From a virus, in the IMG/VR virus record IMGVR_UViG_3300043419_000382, positions 1-40,796 of that record: DNA of 40,796 nucleotides. One strand, given 5' to 3'. Under the pieces are notes generated by a model. The model saw only the letters and a program-made list of their open reading frames with translations. It did no database searches and was not told where the DNA came from. This document shows positions 14,737-23,986 of this stretch, piece after piece. Positions within the stretch are counted from its first letter, which is position 1; each line of letters begins with the position of its first letter. A program made the position numbers and the translations under genes.

Positions 14737-15588
14737 TTAATAAAAACTTGTAACAATAATAATCCCAGGACGACCGTCTGAGCCCCTATGTCCGTGAAAG
14801 TGTGCGCCTGCACCACCTGTTCCTGGAGCGCAATGTGTTTGGTGATTGTGTGCAAAGTGGCCTCCTTGTGGATGGCTACTCGGTGCACCACCGCCAAAGA
14901 AAGTATCAGCATTTGATTGAGCACTATATGCATGATGACTAAATCCGCCGCCTTGGTGTAGGTTTAGTTGTCCACCGGATCCAGCACCACTTACACCGCC
15001 AGAGTGTTGATTTTGTCTATTGGCACCGTGACCCCCACCTGCTGACAAGTATGGTCCAAAACTAGACCCATCCCCGTTACCACCAGCACCTGAATAATAT
15101 GTTCCGCCACCGCCGCCGCCAATAGTAACACTAACCGAACTAATGCCAGTAACGTCTAAATATCTTTCGCTGTATCCACCTGCTCCGCCACCTTCTCCGT
15201 GTCCCGATCCGCCGCCACCCCCAGCTTGACATTGTACTAGAATATATCTAACACCGGCTGGTTTAGTCCACGTTCCACTGCCAGTAAACACCTGCATACC
15301 TTGTATGCCATGATTGTTAAACTCTAAGCTAGAACCATTACTGTATAATGCTCTATATGCGCCACCAAAAGACGATACACCGGTACCACCTTTTGAAACC
15401 GGTAATGTACCAGTAACTGCACTCGATCCTAAATCAACAGCACCTGTTGCCAACTTACCTGAAGTTACTGCTCCAACTTCTAGCTTTGTTCCAGTAACAG
15501 CACCATCGGCATAATCTGCTGTGTCTAAAGAACCATCTACAATAGCATCGGAGGTGATATTCTTTAGTGTTTGATAATTAAACGGCAT
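14737..15588 (-). CDS. Glycine-rich tail fibre/adhesin, paralog 3 of 3
   Basis: A 283-aa protein, first of the three in transcription order. It opens MPFNYQTLKNITSDAIVDGS, has PVSKGGTGVSS, then FTGSGTWTKPAGVRY with the only Trp at 107. The tip shares GANRQNQHSGGVSG with paralog 1 but ends with its own version, GGHFAHNHQTHCAPGTGGAG, before the common HRGSDGRPGI end. AAGGAT precedes the ATG. The expected role is host attachment at a fibre tip; whether all three copies are built into one virion is unknown. Confidence 0.85.
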   Translation of the reverse strand: MPFNYQTLKNITSDAIVDGSLDTADYADGAVTGTKLEVGAVTSGKLATGAVDLGSSAVTGTLPVSKGGTGVSSFGGAYRALYSNGSSLEFNNHGIQGMQVFTGSGTWTKPAGVRYILVQCQAGGGGGSGHGEGGGAGGYSERYLDVTGISSVSVTIGGGGGGTYYSGAGGNGDGSSFGPYLSAGGGHGANRQNQHSGGVSGAGSGGQLNLHQGGGFSHHAYSAQSNADTFFGGGAPSSHPQGGHFAHNHQTHCAPGTGGAGAHFHGHRGSDGRPGIIIVTSFY

Positions 15589-15597
15589 TTTTTATCC

Positions 15598-16056
15598 TTA
15601 AATCGCTTCTAATAACCAGCCTCTAGTATTATCATAATAGACCATTCTAACACTAGCACCGTTAGTACTAATAGTCATCGTGTCGTTTTGACGCATAATA
15701 GGTCTACCGTTATTTGCTATAGTGCAGTTGTTAGTACCAAAAGTTCCGGCAACATCAGTAACTTTAACAAAGTCGCCTGGATTAGGACTTGCTGGTAAAG
15801 TTAATGTAACAGCACTAGAGCTTGTATTTACCCAATAAGATTTGTTTGAGGTTACAGTTGTACTAGAACTTACATCAACTCGCTGATAGTCGTTTACTGG
15901 ATGCCATGATGATCCATTATATACTTCCAACTGATTAGTAGTACTATTGTAAAATGTAATTCCAGCATTAACTGCGGATGGACGTTCAGCGGTAGTTCCC
16001 ATAATCATATTGGGTACACTTGCACTCTGAATTCCTAAAGAAACTATTCTTCCCAT
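15598..16056 (-). CDS. Short fibre/virion structural protein, 152 aa
   Basis: Opens MGRIVSLGIQSASVPNMIMGTTAERPSAVNAGITFYNSTTNQLEVYNG; the ITFYNSTTNQLEVYNGSSW element is the phage fibre motif seen as RYNTGSKSLEIWDGFTW in 30176-31228. The second half (about 60-150) is a beta-rich domain, with SSAVTLTLPASPNPGDFVKVTD, like the phage-fibre 'pectate-like' end domains. No enzyme motif. AGGGGAA lies before the ATG. Probably a small fibre subunit or connector for the glycine-rich adhesins just downstream. Confidence 0.78.
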   Translation of the reverse strand: MGRIVSLGIQSASVPNMIMGTTAERPSAVNAGITFYNSTTNQLEVYNGSSWHPVNDYQRVDVSSSTTVTSNKSYWVNTSSSAVTLTLPASPNPGDFVKVTDVAGTFGTNNCTIANNGRPIMRQNDTMTISTNGASVRMVYYDNTRGWLLEAI

Positions 16057-16068
16057 CTTATTCCCCTA

Positions 16069-16389
16069 TTAAGCTGTTGATGTTTCGATACCGTAAACCA
16101 TTGCGGTAACGTTGATCGCACTAGATCTTACAACAATCAGCTTGCCTGCTTGAACTACAATACCTGTACGTTCTAAAACACCGTTTGCAGTAATCTGCGA
16201 ATCGTATTCAATGAATTCAGCATTAGTAGGAGTAGCAGAAGCTGCTATTGCGATTCTAATGTTTGCTGCTGTTGCACCTCTGTTTACTAAGTTGATAGAC
16301 ACAACTGAAAATGTATCTGCCGGTACTGTGTAAACTGTAGTATTGGTAGCAGCCGAAAGGTCTGCTGATCCTAAAATTCCTGTTGCCAT
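16069..16389 (-). CDS. Small virion structural protein, 106 aa
   Basis: Shares a pattern with 29839-30171 and 36885-37262: an opening beta strand, a central V.I.LVNRG.T.AN.RIA-type segment (about 29-48), then LE..GIVVQAGKLIVVRSSA. Such short beta-sandwich proteins accompany fibre genes in T4-like marine phages. No signal peptide or membrane segment; rich in Ala and Thr. GGAGAA precedes the ATG. Structural role is by context only. Confidence 0.72.
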   Translation of the reverse strand: MATGILGSADLSAATNTTVYTVPADTFSVVSINLVNRGATAANIRIAIAASATPTNAEFIEYDSQITANGVLERTGIVVQAGKLIVVRSSAINVTAMVYGIETSTA

Positions 16390-16402
16390 TTAATATTCTC
16401 CA

Positions 16403-19400
16403 TTAATTATTTAAAAAGTAGTTCCAAGCTACTGGGTATCCTGTTACCCCTCCACGGAAGTCGAATCTAGCCTTCATTTGGATAGCTCCGCCTGTGGTTG
16501 TTGTAATCTGATTAGTGTTGATAAACACATAACCTGCCGTTACACTATTTACGTTCAATGAAGCACCACCACCACCGATCTGTGAGCTAATATATGCTTT
16601 AATAGCACGCTGGGTTGGTACAACGCTGTCCGAATCCGAAGTAAAGAACGGATCTGTTGAGAACTCAGTAATACTTGCCGATGCACCGCCTAAGGTCACC
16701 TCGCCAAGTGTAAGTTCTTGTAGACCTGCAATGTTGAATGCATCAGCGTTCAATGTTGCAATACCAGTTGATTGTTCAATAGTAAACAAATCGCCTACTC
16801 TGAAGTTACCATCTTGGTCTGTACTTGTAAAGAATACTCGTCCTCCGTTTCCTTCTACAGTTTCATTTGCCTGTATTGGATCCTGTGTAGGAGTATTTGG
16901 ATAGTTAGTTTCTGTGAAACTGCCAGTTCCAATATCTAAGAAATCATGACCAGTTAAACGAACCTGACTATAACGAATTCTTGTTGTAACATCATCACCG
17001 TGTTCTGGGGATTCATTTACTGCAAGAGTTGGGCTAACCTGGAACTGTGCAGTATAAGACCCGTCGTAGTTACCTCTAAACGATAGAACGTTAACTAGTT
17101 TAAATGTTCTGCCTGGAAGATCGCCGAATACTACGTTTGATCCAGCTACTGGACGTTGAGTTAATCTACGTACAGCAACATAAGATCCGCTTTGGTAGAA
17201 ATCACCGTAACCATTACCTGTTAATACTTCTGCTCCAGCAGCAACATACCCTACACCTCTGTTAGTCATGCTTGGCATTGCTAGTGCGCCTTTGCCTAAT
17301 CTAACTGTAAATGGTGCTTCGTAGATGTTGCTAGGATCAGTAATAGTCATTGTTGGTGCAGATGCATAACCAGATCCCGGTTCGACAATACGTACTGCAA
17401 AAATCTTTTCTTGCGATACATATGCTCTAGCTCTTGCTTTTGCACCAGTTCTAACATAACTTGCAACTGTTCCTGCTGTAGATCTTTGAACAGCAACAAA
17501 CTGTCCATATCTATTTGGATTACCGAATGCAGCACTGCTAAATCCATTAGCAGCAGTGCTCATTGTACGACTTGTCCACACAATACCGTCTTCAGATGTA
17601 GCGCCAGCAGTTGTTTGACTAACTGCTAAGAATACGCCCTGTCCGTATGTAATGTCGGTCCACAAAGCTGTAGCAGGCAATGTACTAGCTGTCCATGTAA
17701 TACCATCTAAGCTATATGCTGCAACAGTACCACTTGTTGCAGAAACTGCAACAAATCTTCCGTTACCGTAGGTTACTGAACTCCAGTTGCTTGAGCTAGG
17801 AAGAGTTCTTGCAGTCCATGTTACTCCACCGTCTGTAGAACTTGCTGCTGAGTTAGATCCAGAAGCTATTGCTACCCATGTACCTGCACCATACGCAAGA
17901 CCTGTCCAGCTTGCGCTGGATGGTAATGCTCCACCAGCTGTCCAAGAACGGCCACCTGTAGTAGAGTAGGCAGTAGTTGTAGCAGAGGAAGCTACTGCAA
18001 CAAATCTTCCGTTACCATAAGCTACTTCGTTCCAGCTTGAGCTAGTAGGCATCGTGCCGCCTTCTGTCCAAGTTGCGCCTGCATTGTGTGAGTATGCGTT
18101 GGTTCCGTTTTGAGCAACTGCAACCATAGCAGATGCTGTCGGAGTTGCTGTGCCTGTACCAGATCCTGCTCCTGTGGCCACAAATCTAGTGCCAATAGTT
18201 CCTGCACTTGCACCGATAGCAGTCCAGTTGGTAGTTCCAATATCTAGGATAGTATATGTTCTACCAACAATAAAGCTACCTGCGTTTTCGGTAATAGTTA
18301 GAACACCGTTTGCAACAGTAGTCCACGCTGTAGAGCTAGGTAATGTTCCACCTGCACTCCATGTAATACCATCTATAGAACGTGCTGTAGCAGTTGTGTT
18401 GTTAGCGATTGCAACATATGCACCACCTTGAGCACTGCCTTCTGTATCAAATGCTTGAATAGCACCTGTAGTTGAGTTCACAGAAGTGATTGTCAGTGTT
18501 ACATTGTTAGTGGTTGATACGCCGCCTACCGAAGTTCCGGCAATAGTAATAGTGTCAAGTCTTTCGTAGCCTGTTCCGGCAGCATTAACCTCTACTGAAT
18601 ATGCTAGACCTTTGCGTGTAACATTAAATGTTGCACTAATGCCACTACCACTTGTAGTTCCAGAAACTGCTGAATAGGTTACATAAACGTCGCCGTATGT
18701 TGAATCAACCCAAACACTGCTGCTCGGTAATGTGCTGGCTGTGGCTGCAAAGCTAGGGCCAGTAAACGAAACTGCTGGTTCAATAGTATAGGTAGTAGAT
18801 GCATCTGGAACAACTAATGCAGTTCCCGGAATCATATGATCCCAACCGCTAGCACCTGTGCTTTCTTTAACTACTGCTGCAACCTTAGTACCTGCATTGT
18901 AAGCACTGATTACACCATATTGTCCGACACCTGTTCCACCTGTTAGCACAACTTTCATTCCTACATATGCAGTACTGATTTCTTGATCAGTCGCAGCAAC
19001 AGTAATGCTTGTTGTTGTACCACCTTGTGCTGTGTTAGAGTTAGTTACATACCCTTCGCCGCCATACTGACCGCTAGAATCGTTACCTAAATCAAGTAGT
19101 CTAACTTGGAATACTGCATCGTCACGGAATTCGTTTCCTTCAGAGTCAGCATTAAGACCTGCACCTGTAATATTCCAATCAACTTCTGAGTAGTTAGTTC
19201 CTGCGTTATCAAATTCAAATGCAACAACTTTATTGCTGTCAGTAAACACTGAACCAACAGTTGCAGTAAACTGATATCTATTGTCAACAATACCAGTGTT
19301 TGGTGTTTCTGAGCTGTCGAATCCTTCTGCTACAGAACCAAAATCTCCATAAGAGTTGTTACCGTTTGTACCACGGATACGACCGCCATTCTCTGATAGA

Positions 19401-22400
19401 TAACCAATATGTGAATAGTATGTAAACACAGAAACAAGTTCTGCACGACCGTTATTAGTTACCCATGCACCGATACCATCACTGATAATCTGTGTAAAGT
19501 CGTTAGACACGATAGATCTGTTGCCGCCATTGTGTAATGCACCGTCGATCTTTTGTCCTACCGCAGCGTTACCAAATGTACAAACGTTTTGAACATATGG
19601 ACTACGGCTAGTGATCCAAGTACGCTCATCGGCTGGGCCCCAACCTGGATCTAGAGAAACATAAGCACCAGCAGTAACACGACTAGTACCGTATTCGTTA
19701 GTAGATGTTAAATCGCCGTATAGACCTTCAAGTGTTTGGTTGCGGATACCAGTACCATTTCTTAGATAGTACATGTCTTCTTCTAAACTGCCGATAACAG
19801 AGTTAGCATAATAGCGAGCTGCCAATAATGATTTGTAGTTTCCGGTATAGACTAGATCGTGTTTTACTGCATCAACATAAGACACCACATCTCTTAGGCA
19901 CAGGTCACTGTTGTAATATAGATCAAATGTCATTGATCCAGTTGCAGCAGTTAGTACCTTTGCTGTTCCTGTTCTAGACTCACCAACAGTAAATGTTGTT
20001 GAACTTACAACGTTTAAAACATAGTAAGTTGTTCCAGTTTCGATTCCACCAAATGTTGTTCCAGTGAATCTAATAGCTGTTCCTCTTTGTAACCAGCTAG
20101 TGCTGGAAGTAGTAATAACATTAGTACCAGAAGATGTTACAGTTGCTGTACCTGTATAGGTTGCAGAAATGTATGCATCAATTTCGGCAGCAATAAAGTC
20201 TTTATTCAACTCTAACTGACGAGCAGCATAGTGTGTATTACGCAGTGGGTTTAAGACGTTTGTTCCTTCAACTGAACCTGTGAATACAACATCATCGAGT
20301 AGTTGCATTAGAGTATCAATTCTAGACTGTGCAATTGTATTGCCGCCTACGTTTGCTCTAGCCTGTGTTCTTACATATTCAAAAGCTGCTCTTGTAGCAG
20401 TCTTCTGGCCTAGATCAAATACATCGTTGGCACTGGCTCTTAGATATGCATAAGCTGCCTTAAGAGTTTGGAAGTTGCCGGCAAACATGAAGTCATAGCC
20501 AACAGCATCAATAATCATCTTTGCATCTCTTTCGCACTTTGCAGAGTTGTAAACTAAACTTGGATAGTTTGAAGACAAATAGCTGGTCATGTTAGAAACA
20601 ATGGTATTTCTAGCAGCACTTAGAGTTGTAAATGCTGTAACCATTGCACCACTTGCCCACGATGTTGCAGGAGTATTAATAACTTTGCCTACAACAGTTA
20701 GCCCAGTACCGTTAGTTAATGTTATTGCAGATCCGGCAAAGGATGTTGCTAGAGTAAACGAGCTAATACCTGCGCTAACAATGTAATATTCAACACCGGA
20801 TGTTAATCCATTTGCGGTTGAAGTTGGTGTAAATGTATCACCAACTAGCAATCCGTGTGCAGATGCTGTATTGCATGTGTTTGAACCAGTAATGCTAGTT
20901 ACTGTGATAGTAGGTGCTGCCGAAGTTCCAGACGTTACGATTGCAATAATGTAATCTAAACATTGGTTGATAAATGTTACTGAACCTGCTGAACCGGCAG
21001 TGTCTTTGAACTGAACTGCATCTGTAGCATACCCGCCTGTGCTGATTGCCTGCGCTGCTTCTCCTAACATCTCTTTCAAGAAGTTATAGGCTGCAACAGT
21101 TGCAGTTATCTCTTCAGAGTCAATCATCATAGCGCCGTCAACACCGTCGAAATATGCTAGACCTGCGTTAATACTTTGTGTGTATCCGCCGTAGGTTAAA
21201 TCATAAATCAATGCATCAACAATATATCCAACGTCTCTCTTACATGCAGTAGTGCTGTACTTAACACCTGGATATTGTTCTGCTAGGAAAGCTACAACCT
21301 GTTCTTGGAAATAGCCTTTGTTTTCTTTAATATTTTTTCTAGAATTACCATAACCTACCAAATAGCTAGTGTTATAGTTAGTTGGATCTGGATATGATGC
21401 TCCAATCATAGTTCCTAAGCGGAAGTCTACATTAGTCTGCACAGCACGAACTAATCTCTTAGCCAGTGTAGATTCAGATGTGTCGCCGTATGGGAATAAC
21501 TTAACTTGAGATTCTGCATTTCCAGATGTCTTTGTAACCGTTGCTCCAGTGATAATATCACCAACAACTGATTCTAATCTAGACAATGCGCCCATAGAAT
21601 ACTTTGCATCAAAAATGCTTGTTGTAGCGCCTCTTGGACCTGCGTTTGTGGAACGAACTTCGTCACCCAGAATACAAGTTTCGGCTGGAACAATGATTGG
21701 AAGAACTTCTCTATAGCGTCCTGTTTTAACTTCGATCACTTTAGATGGAATGTATTGTGCAGGAACATTATCATCAACTCCTGCTGTAATAGCATCTGTG
21801 ATGATTCCGACTAATCCAGTGATGTCCGATAATACTCCAGTTTCAGCTGCAATACTAGCGTCTGTCCATTGTGCAACGATGGCTGTTGAGTTGTCACCAT
21901 TTTCTATTTGATAGATTGTTGATGGAGATTCTTGTGCAAGTACATTAGCAATAACAGATAAACCATAGTTAATAGCTGCAACTGTTTCAGCCTCTTGACC
22001 AAGTGTATATACTCTTGGAGCATCGTTTACATAGCTTAATGCTGCATCTCTAGATTTTTGGTTACCGCCATGGCGAATATCGTGTATCAGAGAATCAACA
22101 ATGAATCCCATATCACGTTCGCACTTGTTATCATCATATGTAAATCCAACAGTAAATGGTGTTAGGCCGTTAGTAACTTGATAGTCAATCCATTCAACGA
22201 TTTCGCGTTGAATAAATGGTCGGTTAAGTTCAAGTAAACGAGCTGCATCAGGATTACGTGGACCTTTTTCTAACTGTTCACAAGCATAGCGAATACTTGC
22301 CCACGGCTTATCAAGCGTAAGTCCGTGTACTGGTGCTGTACCATCGGTTCCGTGGTTAGCAACAAAATAAACTTGATCAACTTTACCTAGTGTTGTCCAC

Positions 22401-23950
22401 TCTGGAATTAAAGATTCACTAACAGTTAAAACTTGACCTTCAATACCGACTGGTAGTCTTGTAGGACCAGCGCCGCCGAAGTAGACTAAATCACCACGTG
22501 TTGTTAATAGATCAGTTTCGTCTCCGACTGAGAAAATGTTCCAGTATGTTCCAGTACTGTCACGATCGGGTCTGCTTAAAGCTGCTCCGCCGCCTTGTGC
22601 GCCGATTGTAGATCCGTCATCACCTTCAGAATGATGATCGTTAATACAGATATAGGCATTAGAACCGTATCTTACAATGTCACCTAGGTGATATTCAACA
22701 TCATCAGTCCACTCGCCTAACCATTTGATACCTGCACTTAGTTTTTCCCAATAGGTTGTGTTAGGAGGCATTGCTGCGGCCAAACCACCCATTGACCCTG
22801 AACCAGTACTCGGTGTAAATGTTGCTCCGGCAGGTGTTGTAGTAATAGTAAATTCAGTTAGACTGATTACTGATTTTACATAATAATGTGCGTTTGGTAA
22901 GACATTACCGAAAGTTGTTCCGGTAAACATAATAGTCATACCAGCTACCATACCAGTTGTAGCAGATGTAGTGAATCTATTTGTAGATGACGAACTAGCT
23001 GTTACAGTTATTGCAGTTCTAGGAGAATCTGCTTTGGCAAGATAAGTGTGACCATTTAGTCTAACAACACTACCAATCTTGTATGAGGTAGAGTTAGACC
23101 AGTCATTGTAATATCTAAATCCTTCTGAGAACAAATCCCAGTCAGTTGTTCCAGTTGTTGGAACAGAGTTAACATGATTTGTTTTTGCAACATACTGGTT
23201 ACCACCGTAGCGAACAACATCGCCAGGTTGATAAGTTGTTGCTGAACTCCAGTCACCGCCAAACTCTACGCCTTCGTTAAACTGATTCCAGTTAGCTTCG
23301 TCTGTAGCAAAAGTTCCGGTAGAAACGTGTGCAGCAATACAAATCCATGTACCAGCACCGTACTTAACAACATCATTAACTCTGTAACGGATGGATGAAC
23401 CACTCCAATCGCCGCGATACTGTAAACCTTCGTTGAACTCGTCCCAGTTAGATTGGTGATCTTCTAGTCCCAATAGAGTAGTTGCAGCAGATGTGTGGCC
23501 GGTGTTACATACATATGTAATACCACCGTACTTTACAAGATCGTTAGGCTTGTAACGTGTGCCTGTAGCCCATGTATCTTTCCAATCAAATCCTTCAGCA
23601 AACACATCCCACTTGGCAAGATCTTGTTCTAAACCAAGAGTAGCTGTTGCGGCAGAAGTATGAGATTCGTTAGTAACGTAGACAGTGCCGCCGTATTTTA
23701 CTAGATCGCCTAGTTTATAGAATGTGGATGTAGTCCATACATCTTTCCATTCTTGACCAGCGGTCATTTGATTCCATTTAGTTGGAACAAAGTCAAGATC
23801 TGTATAGAAGTTAGAATCTGCGACATGACCTACGGTACAGATATAGGTGTTACCACCAAATCTGATTACGTCATCTTTGTAATAAGATGTGCTAGCGACC
23901 CAGTCGCCTTTCCACACAAATCTAATTCTACCTAATTTAAATTCTGCCAT
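16403..23950 (-). CDS. Giant tail-fibre/virion structural protein, 2515 aa
   Basis: The N-terminal 430 residues hold about eight aromatic repeats of the form KG(D/E)W....Y..GD.V.YGG..Y.C...H, like carbohydrate-binding module repeats. The part from about 530 to 1370 has four copies of a C.RD....DA...D....GN..S..AA..Y module (near residues 607, 900, 1137 and 1349). A conserved block VSLDPGWGPADERTW (about nt 19630-19675) follows. Nucleotides 17550-18430 encode short repeats with DGITWTA..LPSS..W....YGNGRFVAV, similar to BNR/sialidase-like propeller repeats. The C terminus has TDQDGNFRVGDLF and FFTSDSDSVVPTQRAIKAY, typical of T4-like cyanophage structural proteins. Probably a long fibre or baseplate-linked adhesin. 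It has its own late promoter and a CGGAG ribosome site. Confidence 0.85.
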   Translation of the reverse strand: MAEFKLGRIRFVWKGDWVASTSYYKDDVIRFGGNTYICTVGHVADSNFYTDLDFVPTKWNQMTAGQEWKDVWTTSTFYKLGDLVKYGGTVYVTNESHTSAATATLGLEQDLAKWDVFAEGFDWKDTWATGTRYKPNDLVKYGGITYVCNTGHTSAATTLLGLEDHQSNWDEFNEGLQYRGDWSGSSIRYRVNDVVKYGAGTWICIAAHVSTGTFATDEANWNQFNEGVEFGGDWSSATTYQPGDVVRYGGNQYVAKTNHVNSVPTTGTTDWDLFSEGFRYYNDWSNSTSYKIGSVVRLNGHTYLAKADSPRTAITVTASSSSTNRFTTSATTGMVAGMTIMFTGTTFGNVLPNAHYYVKSVISLTEFTITTTPAGATFTPSTGSGSMGGLAAAMPPNTTYWEKLSAGIKWLGEWTDDVEYHLGDIVRYGSNAYICINDHHSEGDDGSTIGAQGGGAALSRPDRDSTGTYWNIFSVGDETDLLTTRGDLVYFGGAGPTRLPVGIEGQVLTVSESLIPEWTTLGKVDQVYFVANHGTDGTAPVHGLTLDKPWASIRYACEQLEKGPRNPDAARLLELNRPFIQREIVEWIDYQVTNGLTPFTVGFTYDDNKCERDMGFIVDSLIHDIRHGGNQKSRDAALSYVNDAPRVYTLGQEAETVAAINYGLSVIANVLAQESPSTIYQIENGDNSTAIVAQWTDASIAAETGVLSDITGLVGIITDAITAGVDDNVPAQYIPSKVIEVKTGRYREVLPIIVPAETCILGDEVRSTNAGPRGATTSIFDAKYSMGALSRLESVVGDIITGATVTKTSGNAESQVKLFPYGDTSESTLAKRLVRAVQTNVDFRLGTMIGASYPDPTNYNTSYLVGYGNSRKNIKENKGYFQEQVVAFLAEQYPGVKYSTTACKRDVGYIVDALIYDLTYGGYTQSINAGLAYFDGVDGAMMIDSEEITATVAAYNFLKEMLGEAAQAISTGGYATDAVQFKDTAGSAGSVTFINQCLDYIIAIVTSGTSAAPTITVTSITGSNTCNTASAHGLLVGDTFTPTSTANGLTSGVEYYIVSAGISSFTLATSFAGSAITLTNGTGLTVVGKVINTPATSWASGAMVTAFTTLSAARNTIVSNMTSYLSSNYPSLVYNSAKCERDAKMIIDAVGYDFMFAGNFQTLKAAYAYLRASANDVFDLGQKTATRAAFEYVRTQARANVGGNTIAQSRIDTLMQLLDDVVFTGSVEGTNVLNPLRNTHYAARQLELNKDFIAAEIDAYISATYTGTATVTSSGTNVITTSSTSWLQRGTAIRFTGTTFGGIETGTTYYVLNVVSSTTFTVGESRTGTAKVLTAATGSMTFDLYYNSDLCLRDVVSYVDAVKHDLVYTGNYKSLLAARYYANSVIGSLEEDMYYLRNGTGIRNQTLEGLYGDLTSTNEYGTSRVTAGAYVSLDPGWGPADERTWITSRSPYVQNVCTFGNAAVGQKIDGALHNGGNRSIVSNDFTQIISDGIGAWVTNNGRAELVSVFTYYSHIGYLSENGGRIRGTNGNNSYGDFGSVAEGFDSSETPNTGIVDNRYQFTATVGSVFTDSNKVVAFEFDNAGTNYSEVDWNITGAGLNADSEGNEFRDDAVFQVRLLDLGNDSSGQYGGEGYVTNSNTAQGGTTTSITVAATDQEISTAYVGMKVVLTGGTGVGQYGVISAYNAGTKVAAVVKESTGASGWDHMIPGTALVVPDASTTYTIEPAVSFTGPSFAATASTLPSSSVWVDSTYGDVYVTYSAVSGTTSGSGISATFNVTRKGLAYSVEVNAAGTGYERLDTITIAGTSVGGVSTTNNVTLTITSVNSTTGAIQAFDTEGSAQGGAYVAIANNTTATARSIDGITWSAGGTLPSSTAWTTVANGVLTITENAGSFIVGRTYTILDIGTTNWTAIGASAGTIGTRFVATGAGSGTGTATPTASAMVAVAQNGTNAYSHNAGATWTEGGTMPTSSSWNEVAYGNGRFVAVASSATTTAYSTTGGRSWTAGGALPSSASWTGLAYGAGTWVAIASGSNSAASSTDGGVTWTARTLPSSSNWSSVTYGNGRFVAVSATSGTVAAYSLDGITWTASTLPATALWTDITYGQGVFLAVSQTTAGATSEDGIVWTSRTMSTAANGFSSAAFGNPNRYGQFVAVQRSTAGTVASYVRTGAKARARAYVSQEKIFAVRIVEPGSGYASAPTMTITDPSNIYEAPFTVRLGKGALAMPSMTNRGVGYVAAGAEVLTGNGYGDFYQSGSYVAVRRLTQRPVAGSNVVFGDLPGRTFKLVNVLSFRGNYDGSYTAQFQVSPTLAVNESPEHGDDVTTRIRYSQVRLTGHDFLDIGTGSFTETNYPNTPTQDPIQANETVEGNGGRVFFTSTDQDGNFRVGDLFTIEQSTGIATLNADAFNIAGLQELTLGEVTLGGASASITEFSTDPFFTSDSDSVVPTQRAIKAYISSQIGGGGASLNVNSVTAGYVFINTNQITTTTGGAIQMKARFDFRGGVTGYPVAWNYFLNN
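19614..19663 (-). repeat. 50-bp exact repeat, copy in the 2515-aa fibre
   Basis: These 50 bases are identical to 27189-27238 in the neighbouring giant fibre gene. They encode the VSLDPGWGPADERTW block, whereas flanking codons for the same amino acids differ. This could be a recent gene-conversion or recombination site. Confidence 0.8.
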
Positions 23951-23969
23951 TTATATACTCCGTATACGT

Positions 23970-23977
23970 TATTTATC
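23970..23977 (-). promoter_or_regulatory. T4-type late promoter, GATAAATA
   Basis: Minus-strand NATAAATA in the 36-bp gap, 20 bp before the ATG of the 2515-aa fibre gene, followed by CGGAG. Confidence 0.6.
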
Positions 23978-23986
23978 ACCCAAATA

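Larger units (their letters stand above)
12999..15588 (-). repeat. Tandem triplication of an adhesin gene
   Basis: Three head-to-tail genes of nearly equal length (283-285 aa) share domain order and stretches of nucleotide identity, for example around 13100-13122 and 13970-13992, where the HNHQGH tip is encoded. Divergence is concentrated in the fibre repeats and in mid-tip segments. Confidence 0.85.

Noticed and set aside
14712-14933. Minus-strand frames within the adhesin genes (also 13843-14085)
   Set aside because: Shadow frames caused by Gly/His codon bias of the adhesins.
17550-18430. Tandem short repeats as a CRISPR array
   Set aside because: Repeats are in frame, diverged and encode propeller-like protein repeats; no spacer pattern.
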